From Nothopassalora personata (lineage: Eukaryota; Ascomycota; Dothideomycetes; Mycosphaerellales; Mycosphaerellaceae), in the NCBI GenBank assembly GCA_033816765.1, contig CM066294.1, forward strand, positions 2,108,001 to 2,172,000: a stretch of DNA of 64,000 nucleotides, written 5' to 3'. A program made the translations under genes and the position numbers. Within the stretch, counting starts at the first letter, position 1, and each line of letters opens with the position of its first letter. This document shows, in pieces, positions 52,373-62,772 of the stretch. The notes below the pieces were generated by a model. The model saw only the letters and a program-made list of their open reading frames with translations. It was not told the DNA's origin and searched no databases.

Positions 52373-53033
52373 GGTGGCAACGTGACTTTCTCTGCGGTCT
52401 TCGCTCTCGAAGGGTTGTAGGTGCTGCCGCGAAGGAGTGGCGCGTGTGGCAGGTGAGAAAGCACAATGCCAACAGGAACAAACAGGCGCTGTTATGCCGA
52501 AAGGACTGTGGTGGTCTGGCCAAACGGTAGTCGCGTGATCTTCACAACTCCACAGCGATGAAGAGAGTACGCAGGGATCCTAGGACGGCTGGGAGGTAGA
52601 AAGACGGAAAAGAAGAGCGCGTGTGTGAGGAGGAATGCACGAGTTCCAAGTCACCGTTTCATCTTCAACTTGGGCTAGAGCGCGCTCGCTAGAAAGTGGG
52701 TCCGGTAAATGAGCCGATTCGAAGTGTGCGCTGTTTAGCACCGTATAGTCCGTATAGTCCTACCTCGCATACGTTCATCGACTGCTTCCTCGCGAATGCT
52801 TCTGCCGCACGCTGCACTAAACGCCGGTGAGCGCAGGGAAGACGTCCAGTCTCATGCAGGGGAGAAACGACACACCCGTCGGTCTTGGCTCGCAGTCTGC
52901 TAGTGTCTCGCCAGTCCTCGTTTGGCGGCTCATCCGGATGATCAACGCCTCGAACACCGACTGGACGACGCCCGATCCTTGGCCATTCTACTCTCGCTAT
53001 GGGCCTATGGCTCGTTCGTAGACTGTGGCCAAC
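52373..53033. other. Intergenic region, nothing recognised
   Basis: Upstream of the bestrophin-like gene and downstream of the hypothetical 198-aa gene. No conserved content seen. Confidence 0.4.
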
Positions 53034-53630
53034 TCAATCCCTCTTGCCGCCATAGAAACTGTTTCTCGCACGCTGCAAGAGAGGAGCCCGGCCGTCTTTG
53101 TTGATTCGAGGACGACTCCGCCTGCGCTGATGCGACCGTTCAGAAGAGGAGTGTGAGCCATCCGTAGACTCATCCCTTTTCGCATCCGGGACATGCTCTG
53201 GCGGCGCGACCGCTTCGACAGCAGGCGAAGGCAGCTCGAAATCTGGTGGTGGGTGCTCACGGCGTGCCTCCCCAAGCTGTCGGAGTCGTTCAGCCTCATA
53301 GTCGAAATTCAGCAATGACAGAGCTGATCCAGACGCGCGAGCGTTCATCCTTCCAACACTGGACAATCGACGATGCCACGACTGTCGCTTGTTGTCTTCT
53401 ATCAAAGTCTTGACTGAAGCCAGATCCCTCTCGATTTTCGCCTCCAGTAGAGCCCCCTGGAACTCTGCGCTGCGGTAGTATCGTCTTTCATCCGTTCCAG
53501 ATTCGTCCATCAGAGGGTCAAGCCACTGTTTCTCGAGAGAGCCACGCCGCTTCTGAACATTGCGATCCGTGTTCCAGTCTACCCAGTCCCGAGACCTGCT
53601 AGGTCTATGTGAGCTGATGAAGTTCGACAT
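53034..53630 (-). CDS. Hypothetical Arg/Ser-rich protein
   Basis: A 198-aa frame starting MSNFISSHRPSRSRDWVDW at 53630 (an upstream ATG at 53720 is possible). Composition looks protein-like: a charged helical part (AEFQGALLEAKIERDLASVKTLIEDNKRQ), a Pro/Glu-rich linker and a Ser/Arg-rich end (SHSSSERSHQRRRSRPR) that could be a nuclear signal. No family recognised. It is uninterrupted and without intron signals. Confidence 0.45.
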   Translation of the reverse strand: MSNFISSHRPSRSRDWVDWNTDRNVQKRRGSLEKQWLDPLMDESGTDERRYYRSAEFQGALLEAKIERDLASVKTLIEDNKRQSWHRRLSSVGRMNARASGSALSLLNFDYEAERLRQLGEARREHPPPDFELPSPAVEAVAPPEHVPDAKRDESTDGSHSSSERSHQRRRSRPRINKDGRAPLLQRARNSFYGGKRD

Positions 53631-54909
53631 GCTGACCGTGAAGAACGCCCGTGGCACGGCTAACTGAGAGCTAAGGTGCGAAATGTGGAGAGTCGCTTGA
53701 CCTGTTGAAGCTCGTGGCAAAGAACAGAATCAAAATAAACTTGCCTATACCTTTCGTCGTAGATAGTGCCTCCGGTTGTAGCCCGTCACTACCGGTCCAG
53801 CCTAGCCGCGTGGTCGCTGCTAAGAACAGACATCAAAACACCAAATGTGTGACGGAGCCATTTCGGAATGCAAGGCCCGTTATATGTGGCTCCGCATCGC
53901 CGACGAAAATCAGACAAGGCCCTCCCTCCTCCTATCCAACGTTAGATTGAAGATGCAACATGCCCAGGGAACGTCTGACATGTTCTTCCCAACGCCAAGC
54001 GTACAAGCTTCGTGGAGGCCGCCTGTACGAGTGAGTACGCAGCGTCAGCCACGGCTGTCTATTGACCATGTCCAGAGCCAGCTACCTTATATAACAAGTG
54101 CCAACTCCTCCGAGACTGCCCCTAGCATTCCAATGCTCCAGCGACTCGAGGTTGTCCAGATCATCATCCGCAGGAACTATCCGTCGACACACCCGCAGAT
54201 GGCACTAATACGAAGTGACCAACCCAAAGGAAGCACCAAGCACCACCGCAATCTCAAAATGCCACTCCACCTCTTGCCATCTCACGACGACAGCCCATTG
54301 GCAACATAGCCACACCTGCCGTCGCCCTGGTCATCGACTCGGCATCGTTCAAAGCATCGCGCGTCCTCGAAGGTGGAGTCAGTCGTCCACGCGAATCGCT
54401 CGACGTGGGTTTCGTGCTTTTCGGACGGAAGCGAGGTCGCGCCAACGAGACTACGGATATCAGGAGGGACAAAGAGTGCAATTGGTCACGATGTAACGCT
54501 ATAGATTGTGACTGAGCACAGTGTGCCAAGGAAAGAGGAGGAAAAGACAAAGTCGTGGGCTGAAGTGGGCAGCATCTCGATAAGGTTCAGCTCGGTTCCA
54601 GGCAATGTGTTGGCTGACTACATGTAGATTACGAGGTTGAAGCCTATATTCTTCTGTTCTCGTCAACACTCTGGGCGACTCCAGCTGTTAATGATAGCAG
54701 GTCAGATCAACACATGGAAAGAGCGACCAACACAGATGCAGGATTGCTGGCTCGTCGGAGACCAAGAAGCGTCATGTCATAACATCTGTGTTGCGATTGT
54801 GGTATCATACTATCAAGGATAATCTCTCATGCTTTTCTGCAGCTGCTCATCATATCCAATGCCAATGGCCCATCACGGGACGGCTGTCCAGCACAATCTC
54901 ATCGGACCT
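53631..54909. other. Intergenic region, nothing recognised
   Basis: 1.3 kb between the hypothetical gene and the 3' end of BTA1. Short ORFs only. Confidence 0.45.
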
Positions 54910-57495
54910 CTATTCCTCCGACGGCAAACTGACCATCTTCGTACATATCCAAGTACTGGCATACATATTCACCCGATCCGTACACGTCCCCGGCGGCACT
55001 CTAGCCGCAACTCTCTTCGGGCTGAACCCATACTCTTCAAAGACTCGCATATACCACGGGTTAAGGCCCGCGGATCGGATCAGGACTCTCCCACCGAGCT
55101 TGAGAGCTCGGTTGACAGCGCGACACTGTGCTGGCGCTTCGGGACCGCTGGGTGTGAACCAGTCCATGCTGTCCATCAGGACTGCGATAGTGAGGGTTTC
55201 GGGTGTCATGCGGGCGAAGACTTCAGAGAGTTCGTCGGTATGGATGCGGAGGTTGTCGAGGGCGCCAGGGGCGGAGAGTTTGAGGTGCGATTTTGGCGCG
55301 AGGTAGGTTGGGTGGCAGCGGCGGGTGTAGTGGCCTGCAGAATAAGAGTTAGTGGGGTGTCAAGAGAGCAGGCTTATGCTACACTTACCGAGCAAGCAGA
55401 CGAGGTAGTAGTGGTTGTCCTCGCTCATGAGAGTCTCATTGGCAACGGGATCCAGTGTCTGCACACCGTAATTCCAGATCGCCTGTCCGCTCTTCATGGC
55501 GCCGACCTTACCAGGCTGGTGGATACCGCTCTTCTCACCAGTGACGACTGGATCGGCTTTCTTCGAGTCAATGCCGCGATCGAGCTGCCTCTTGAAGTCC
55601 TCCTCGATCATAGCTCTCTGCTCACCTGGCACACCAAGTGCCTTCCAAAGGAAACGCTCGGAGCCGATGACAAAGTACGCAAGGAGTTGTGAGAGCATAA
55701 CCCTTCGCACACGCTTCGTCCAGATCTCACGCTGCTCAGCCAGGGTTGACGCCTCGCACAAGTTCTGGAAGTCACCCTTTGCACCAAGCAAACTACCGAG
55801 CCACTGGACCAGCTTCAGAGCATGACGGCTACCACCAGTGTAGTATAGACCCTTGCTGTTCGGGTCGAATGTCGACGGACCGACGTGTGACCAATAGTCG
55901 AATGCTTGCGAGGACAAATGAGGCGAAAGCTTGCTGATGAGGAGATCAGCGAAGTTCTCATGCTTGCCCTCACCGAACAGCTTCCACATGTCTTGGTATC
56001 CCAGGCCGCGGAAAGCCGCAACCTTGAGCTCGAGGAGATGATTCTGCGCTGGGTTGAGGTCGACTGCGTGAATTCGCTTTGGGCGCTCGAGTGCGTAGCT
56101 GAGGATGTTGTCACCAGCACTCGTGATAGCCAGGATCACGTCATCGGAGCCAATCTTGAGCAGTCTGGAGTCCATGCGGGAGTCTTCCCAAGTAAAGGCG
56201 TAGATGTACTCGTCGTTGAACTGGCGGTGCTTCTGGAGCGTATCATCATAATAGATTCGAGTCTTGTTGTTCTGGTAGTAGGCAGCTGGAAGCGGCAAGC
56301 TGGCCGAGAGGTTGACCACCGCAGATTCGTAGGCCTTGCTTCTGCGTTCGGCGCTTGAGCTTCGTCGAGCACTTCGTGGAGTGAGGCCACCTTGGGCGTG
56401 GATGTCGAGCGCCTTGATGAATGGAGACTCGGTCACTGCAGCGTCCACAGCAGCCACATCACGCATTGGATTGATCGTGCTTCGATTGCAACCAACGAAG
56501 ATGTAGTATGGGATGCGGAATCCAAGGAGGTGGCATCTACGATTGCTGCTGAGGATAGTGCCAAATTTGTACTCGACGTAGTCCCGTCTCGCGGACTCCA
56601 GGTTGACACGGTCGAGCTCGAACCAAGTTCTCCAGAACACACGGCTGATCCACATGCAGTGTCGGTCGAGAGTGCCGCCGGTGTAGTTGCGGCCAGCAAA
56701 TTCAATCTTGTTCTGCACGTAGAAGTCCACGACACCTACAATGCCGTTCGGTGCAAGCAGGTTGGCAATGCTGTCAATGGCTGGGTGGAACTCTGGAATC
56801 ATGCTCAGGCTGTAGGACATGGTGAGGACGTCTGCGCCCACACTGTCTCGTTCATCGCGGTCGTAAGCGGAATGTCCAATGCTGAAGTCGCGCTTTCCCT
56901 CTTCAACGCCAGCTTCATAGTCTGCCAGACGGAAGACACGTGCATCCTCGCAAATGACGTGAACGTTCTTCCAGCCGAGTCTCTCGAAACGCTTGCGAGC
57001 AATCTCGCAGAGAGACGTGCTCAGATCGACCAAGTAGACAGCGTGGAAGAAGCCGGGCACATCGAGCTGCTCGCCCATTTGCTCAATGTTCCAACCTGTA
57101 CCACCTCCAATGTCGACCCAGATCGGCTTCCTCGGTAGCTGGCCCGTCTCGCTTCGGTGCTTGACCTGAGCTGCGACGAGAGCAAGCATATCTTCTCTTC
57201 CTTGTAGCAGCTTCGTGCGAGTGGCGTCGTAGATGTCGGCCTGTGACTTGTAGAAGCTCTCGAGAGCATCCTGCTGATTTCCCGTGCCATCCCCGCTGTG
57301 TGGCTTGAAGAAGCAAGAGTATGCAAATTGGGCAAGCTGGTAGACTCGGCTGTAAATCTTTTTGGCAGCTGTCACATCGGTGAAGAAGAACAGGAACCAG
57401 GCCAGAACGAAGACAATGCCGCAAATCGACGCCAGACTGAGCTGGTACGTTGGATCTGCTAGATGAGCATTGAGGGAGCTGAGGAGAGAAGACAT
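54910..57495 (-). CDS. BTA1: Betaine lipid (DGTS) synthase
   Basis: Exons 57495-55389 and 55334-54910 give 843 aa; the 54-nt intron has donor GTAAGT, branch CTAAC and acceptor CTGCAG. A membrane segment lies near residues 22-42 (SICGIVFVLAWFLFFFTDV). Then the N-terminal S-adenosylmethionine methyltransferase domain (BtaB-like; WVDIGGGTGWNIEQMG, then VDLSTSLCEIARKRF, GADVLTMSYSLSMIPEFH) and, after a low-complexity Ser/Arg linker near 410-440, the BtaA-like 3-amino-3-carboxypropyl transferase domain (YIYAFTWEDSRMDSRLL, VDLNPAQNHLLELK, and KGLYYTGGSRHALKLV). Together they make diacylglyceryl-trimethylhomoserine from diacylglycerol and AdoMet in the ER. Fungal BTA1 is the fused, two-domain form. 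Start at 57495 fits the membrane segment; longer open frame upstream lacks conserved content. Confidence 0.94.
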
Positions 57496-58762
57496 GATGG
57501 CAATTCTGTGAGCTCGCGTGAGAAAGCACGCGAGGTGGTAGGAAGCTCGCGAGCAAGTAGGAAAGAGGATTGGAGGTAGGAACAAACAGCAGAACAGTGT
57601 CCTGGGAGCTGCAGCCTGGGTATTAAGGCGGTATGCAATGGCAAGATCCGCGTTCAAGCTATGCTCCAGCTCGAGAAGCGGCGGTAAACAGCAGGCACAA
57701 TTGTCAGCGACCCGATTCTGGTACCTGAGACGACGCAATTCTGCCGGAGAACGCGATGATGCGATCGCGAGGACGAGCACGAGCATCCTCGGCGAATCAG
57801 GTCGACACATGTGAAGGGGCAGCGCGCTTTAACGGCCTGTTGACGTCGGCTAAGGTGCGCTGGCGCCATGTCGTGGGTGTTGTGTGTTGTGTGTTGTGTG
57901 TAGCCGGGGAAAAACATTCAGTGAGATGCAGGGCATGCAGCTCTCCAGGAACGCGAACGTGGCCGGAGAGCATCGCTGTGAGAGGTCGAGCTACGATGCT
58001 GGCTCCATCGTTAGCATCTTAGCACTGTGAGCCAATCGGCGGCGGGCATTTTGTACACGCCTCGACTTCACTCGCTGGAAACGCTTCCATTGTCGATGAT
58101 AAGTCGTCCGAGATAATGCCATGCTGCACCGATACGACAGAGTCGAGCTGTGCCAGAAGATCCATCGGAACGCGCAGGCGTCGGCGGAGAGGGCGCGAGT
58201 TGAGATGAGATTGCGGCAAGATAGCATGAACTCCCGAGCCTTAAATTGAGCTCAAGAGTCGCAAGATACACGCCAGAGTCCGAACGATACTGGGAGCTCA
58301 TCTCTGTATTGATGTAATTTACTGTACGATGCAGACTGAGTGAATATGCTGACCCCGGGCAATGCCTCCAGCACATACATGCAAATGGTTGAGAACGACA
58401 TCTTAGGTTCAGATTGAGCCAGATCATCCCAGAAAAGCATAAAAATGGTCAACCACGGCACGCGACAGCATCATGAGATCACGGAGACTGTTGGATTGAC
58501 CTCTTTGAGCGGCATAGACCATTCGAACATCCATCATATGTGCAGGTTTTCTTCCAAAGCAGCTCGACCCGTCTCCAGAGGGTGAGGGACACGTGTCTGA
58601 GTCTATACTCGTGCTCCTTAAGTAGAGGGCAAGCTGGAAGATGGGGAAAGTGGCCGACATGACATGCCGGTACTGGAATCTGTCGAAAAAAATGCTGGCA
58701 GTGCCTTTCCACGCTTTTTCTTGTTGGTACAAACTCTATCGCATACAACGTCGTGCTCGTAA
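57496..58762. other. Intergenic region upstream of BTA1
   Basis: A GTGTTGT tandem repeat lies at about 57877-57902 and a CCAAT-type word (CCAAT at 58032) further upstream. No gene recognised up to the RER1 3' end. Confidence 0.4.
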
Positions 58763-59511
58763 TCAGTTCGCGTTCTTGGTGTACTTGGCCTTGCCAAAGT
58801 CCCACGGCACATATCTGTGGAGACTGTTAGCATCTCCTCGAGCTTTCTTCTCCCTTATCATGACCATACCTGTACTTGATCATGCTCTGGATCTGCCGCC
58901 TCATTGTCAAGAACACCAGAATCAACCAGTAAACCACCAATACTGGCCAAAACACTGGGAGATTGAAGATCTCGCTCCAGCTGCATGCGAATGCCAGTGT
59001 CACAGCTCTTGTCGCTGAGTGCCAGAACTTAAACTCGGGAAGTCTTCGCACGAAAGGCTTGAACTCCTGATCGTTCTTCGTAGGGAGAGAAGAGGCTTGT
59101 CCTGCGGGCACGCCATCCTCCATGTCTGTGTCTGCTTCGAGCGATGGGTCGAACTTCGGCGAGATGAAGGCGAGGAAGAGGTTGAGTAGGTAGATGCCGA
59201 GTGCGTAGGCGACTATCGGGTGTAGTCAGTAGAGTGATGCCACAATGGTTCCCTGATCATGACCTACCGATGTACCATCCTTGCGCAAACACTATGCGCG
59301 CCGCAAAGAGGACGAATACCACAGCAGTGGCTATCCATCGATATGTGATGTAAGGTGTCGACTTGTCCAGGTACGTTTGGTACATCTGCGCACCATATCA
59401 GCGATGCCCAGTCCCGCCAGAACCTCCGTCACAGCGCCATCATACCATCTGAAATCTGTTCGAGTACGTTGAGACAGCCGCAAAGGGCGTCTCAGGCTCC
59501 GGGGCGTCCAT
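58763..59511 (-). CDS. RER1: RER1-type Golgi-to-ER retrieval receptor
   Basis: Exons 59511-59446, 59385-59268, 59212-58870 and 58814-58763 give 192 aa, the family length. The protein has the order seen in RER1: MDAPEPETPFAAVSTYSNRFQ, MYQTYLDKSTPYITYRWIATA, the first hydrophobic pair (VVFVLFAARIVFAQGWYIVAYALGIYLLNLFLAFISPKFDP), an acidic loop (SLEADTDMEDG), EFKPFVRRLPEFKFWHSATRA, the second hydrophobic pair ending LILVFLTMRRQIQSMIKYRYVPWDFGKAKY. RER1 sits in the early Golgi and returns ER membrane proteins by COPI. Introns are short (about 55-60 nt) and all GT-AG. The gene is divergent from the enoyl-CoA hydratase gene, 410 bp away. Confidence 0.95.
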
Positions 59512-59921
59512 CCCTTCTGCTGCTCTCTTGCGATTGCGCGCCCACCTCCAGACAGCACCGACAATAGCGAAAGTGATGAGTCCAATGGTTGCGACCGATT
59601 CGGAGGCTGTTCTAGGAGGGTTGCTGATGGTAGGTAATGCTGCAGATCGCAAAGTGGTGGTGGCAGGTTCCACAAAGGACAGTTTTGGGAAAGAGCGCCA
59701 CACAACGAACGCGTCGACCACAGCTAGAACGTTGAGGCAATCACGAAGCTAATGCTGTCCTGGTGGATGATTTGATGCGGGGGTCCATCAATGAACGATG
59801 GAGGCTTTGACTTGCGATGTCAGCCTCGGCTCATGCATCCAAGCGGATAGTCTTATCAGGGAAGGCATTGGAAGCTCTACTAACATTCACCCACAACATC
59901 TCGCTCAATGCACCATTGACC
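59512..59921. promoter_or_regulatory. Shared divergent promoter, RER1 / enoyl-CoA hydratase
   Basis: 410 bp between start codons. An open frame with ATG at 59817 enters the hydratase gene but adds only a non-conserved extension. No factor site identified. Confidence 0.4.
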
Positions 59922-60840
59922 ATGCTAGCAGCACGAGTGCGTCCAGCAGCGACCCAGTTCGGCAAATTCATCGTGCCCCTCCGAGCACGATACAGCACAG
60001 AACAGAGCTATGAACACGTCAAAGTATCAACACCTCGACCAGGCGTCGGTCTGGGTACGCTATAGCATTCCCTTCCAAACATATCAACATACATTAACGA
60101 TGACAAAAGTCCAAATCAACCGCCCCAAAGCCCTCAACGCCCTCTTCACCCCCCTCGTCCTCGAACTCAACTCCGCCATGGAAGCCTTCGACAAAGACTC
60201 CACCATCGGCGCCATGGTCCTCACAGGCTCGCACAAAGCCTTCGCCGCCGGTGCGGACATTAAGGAAATGTCCACGAAAGACTTCGCCGACGCGTACGGT
60301 GACGACTTCATCGAGTCCTGGTCCGATCTGCCGAACACGATCAAGAAGCCGGTCATCAGTGCTGTGAACGGGCATGCTCTAGGAGGAGGCTGCGAGCTCG
60401 CCATGATGTGCGATATCCTCTACTGCTCCGAGAAAGCGAACTTTGGACAGCCTGAGATTAAGCTCGGCGTAATCCCTGGCGCTGGCGGATCGCAAAGGCT
60501 GACGAGAGCGATTGGGAAGAGTAGAGCTATGGAGCTGATCCTGACGGGAAAGAACTTTTCAGGGCGGGAAGCGTTTGACTGGGGTCTTGCGGCGAGAGTC
60601 TTTAGCACCGCGGAGGAGTGTGTTGATGGTGCGTTGGACACTGCGGAGGCCATTGCCGGGTACAGCAGGATTGCAGTCAAGGCGGCGAAAGAGGTGGTGA
60701 ACAAGAGTCAGGATTTGGGGATTAGGGAGGGCGTGGAGTTTGAGAGGAGGGTGTTCCATGGACTTTTTGGGAGCGAGGATCAGAAGATCGGGATGAAGGC
60801 TTTCGCGGAGAAGAAGAAGGCGGAGTGGAAGCATAGGTAA
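59922..60840 (+). CDS. Mitochondrial enoyl-CoA hydratase
   Basis: Exons 59922-60054 and 60110-60840 give 287 aa. The N-terminus MLAARVRPAATQFGKFIVPLRARYST is a mitochondrial presequence. Intron donor GTACGC and acceptor AAAAG restore VGLVQINRPKALNALFTPL. Crotonase features: AMVLTGSHKAFAAGADIKEM (first oxyanion Ala), NGHALGGGCELAMMCDI with the catalytic Glu in CELAM, and FGQPEIKLGVIPGAGGSQRL with the second catalytic Glu. Both hydratase glutamates are present, so this is a true short-chain enoyl-CoA hydratase (ECHS1 type), acting in beta-oxidation and branched-chain amino-acid breakdown in the mitochondrial matrix. An ATG at 59817 would lengthen it by 35 residues of no conserved content. Confidence 0.93.
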
Positions 60841-60966
60841 AGAAGAGAATGCGAGAGGATGATGATATGACATGATATTATGCAGATGTCTGTTTCCACA
60901 TCTTCGCCTGGCGGGTGAGTACATGCCAGCATGACGACCAATCTTGAAGATGTATCGCTTCTGCCA

Positions 60967-61364
60967 TCACTTCCTCATCGACACGCCCAAATGGTCCGCA
61001 GTACCAGTCTGCTGGTTCGCGGCCTGCTGTCCCGCATCGATCGAGGTGCCGCCGACGGTGTCGCCGGTCTTCTTGTTGCCTCGATACTATTAGCACGGTT
61101 AGCGGGAGTTGGTGCAGGGAAGGAACAAACCGCCTGCCATCTCTGTCAAAGACGATGATGCCGCGTCGCTCTTCTTCTGTCCACTGGATTTGGTCTGTTC
61201 TGCTGCCAAGTCGCCAATCGCTGAGGATGCACCTTGGAGGCCACCTAGAGGACGTGAGCTTGGTCGACCACTGCCCACGACAGAATTGGCCACAACGACA
61301 TACTGCCCTGCCCTTTCCACGCATCCTTCATCGAATCGGTCATATCGTTCCAATAACCCATCAT
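60967..61364 (-). CDS. Small hydrophilic protein of unknown function (95 aa, two introns)
   Basis: Exons 61364-61304, 61244-61131 and 61079-60967. Intron 1 has donor GTATGT and acceptor CTAG. Intron 2 has donor GTTTGT, branch GCTAAC and acceptor CGAG. Sum is 288 nt, in phase. The protein reads MMGYWNDMTDSMKDAWKGQG, then GLQGASSAIGDLAAEQT and, after a Lys/Ser part, NKKTGDTVGGTSIDAGQQAA. It is polar, Gly/Ala/Ser-rich, without signal peptide, in the style of small stress-related or LEA-like fungal proteins. No family is assigned. Codon structure supports a real gene. The start could be the second ATG (61361), or an exon further upstream could exist. Confidence 0.5.
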
Positions 61365-62152
61365 GTCGTTAGCGCGGGCTCTAGCGCGAGGTGTTTTGAC
61401 TTTGTCGGTGATTCCTTCCTGCTCAGTGCTGTGCTCACCTTCAAGAGATTCTTGCAAAGTCCAAATTTCTCCTTCCTCAAATACTCTGACTACAGATCTA
61501 CAATGCCCGAGCGGTCTTGTGCGCGGTTCACATGGGCTTCTTAACATGTTGTGTACCACCACCTTCATGACGTAAAGGGGACGCGCGACGCGACGAGAAA
61601 ACCGGGAAGAAGTACTTTGAAGCGCATCCTTGCCGCCACCGATACAGGGATCTGGCGAGCGTCGGGCGCATCTTTGTGGGTGAACATGTTCCACCTTGAC
61701 GTGAGTGTGCGGGTGTAACGGGTCGGGGTAGATGTGACTGAGGTTCGTCATGGTTGTCGTTTGGCGGGGACGCGGTTAGACGACCGCAGTTCCCTCTTCC
61801 TAAGCGGCAGCATATTTGCCTTCGAGCATAACGAAGTGCTGATGCGCTCACAATGAACGTCTCCATCAGGCCATTAGTTCCTGGAAGACAGTGAGAACAC
61901 AGCTGCGGAGACTTGGCGGAGATGCCTTCCGGAGGCAGGAGTTGACCAAACAATACATTCGGAAAGAGACCTGCCTCAACTCGGACCGATCCATTTCTAC
62001 TACTATTATTGCTGCATTGACTTGGTAAAAAGACTGTCTGTAGCACGCCGTGACTCTCCAACCGCCACTCTATTGACCCACCGCGGCAACGGCTAGTCAA
62101 AGGTCAGAGTTTTCAATACCTGGCGAGCTGCGTCTAACCAGCACTCACGAGT
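61365..62152. other. Intergenic region, nothing recognised
   Basis: Upstream of the small 95-aa gene and downstream of the secreted-protein gene. Only short ORFs. Confidence 0.4.
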
Positions 62153-62772
62153 CTAGTAGCTGTCATAGCAATCGTTATCGTACGCCTTCTGGTATTCGTA
62201 CTCTGCCGTATATGGCTGACAGGTCCTGGAAAACAGTCAGGACATCCCACACGCATTTCTGACAAGCAGCTCATTCTACTCACTTTCCAGTATGATCCTT
62301 GTATGCATGCCACTTCCTGCACTTGGGGAACTTCTGGCCACCCAGAGTGCAGTCATCGCAGCCATCGTTGCTGGTGACTGTGTAGCAGAACTTGGATTTG
62401 TAGGCAAAGGCGTAGTTGTACTCAACCGTGTATGGATGGCAGGGCCTGGGATTGATCAATATACTTCGCCCCTATAGCCCAACTTTGATGACCTACTCTC
62501 CGTTGTCGTTCGTGTATGTCTGCCAGCTGGTAACGTCGTCGTAGAGGCCAAGATCGCTCAAGACATCGACCACAATGTGGCCCACGTCATTCAACAACCC
62601 GCCTACGAGTCCGTCACCGCGTGCCTGTAAGGCTGCAGCCTGCGAGGTTTAGGATGGGACATAATTGACCACAGAGTGGGGTCGCACATACATCTGCCGG
62701 ACCAGTTGCTGGTATGGCCATGGCGGCGCTGGCGAAGAGCGCAAAGGCGGCGGTGATGGTCTTGTACTGCAT
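62153..62772 (-). CDS. Secreted cysteine-containing protein with internal repeat, candidate effector
   Basis: Four exons, 62772-62692, 62639-62497, 62445-62284 and 62225-62153, give 152 aa. Donors GTATGT, GTAGGT and GTGAGT, acceptors CGCAG, CCCAG and CCAG; total 459 nt. A signal peptide (MQYKTITAAFALFASAAMAI) is followed by an Ala/Gly/Asp-rich part (RGDGLVGGLLNDVGHIVVDVL), and then by a block with two related motifs, PCHPYTVEYNYAFAYKSKFC and TCQPYTAEYEYQKAYDNDC. Between them lies VTSNDGCDDCTLGG. Seven cysteines are in the mature part. No known domain. Size, signal peptide and cysteine pattern fit a small secreted protein of the kind used in host interaction; this is inference. Each motif copy begins at or just after an exon boundary, suggesting duplication of an exon unit. 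Confidence 0.65.
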
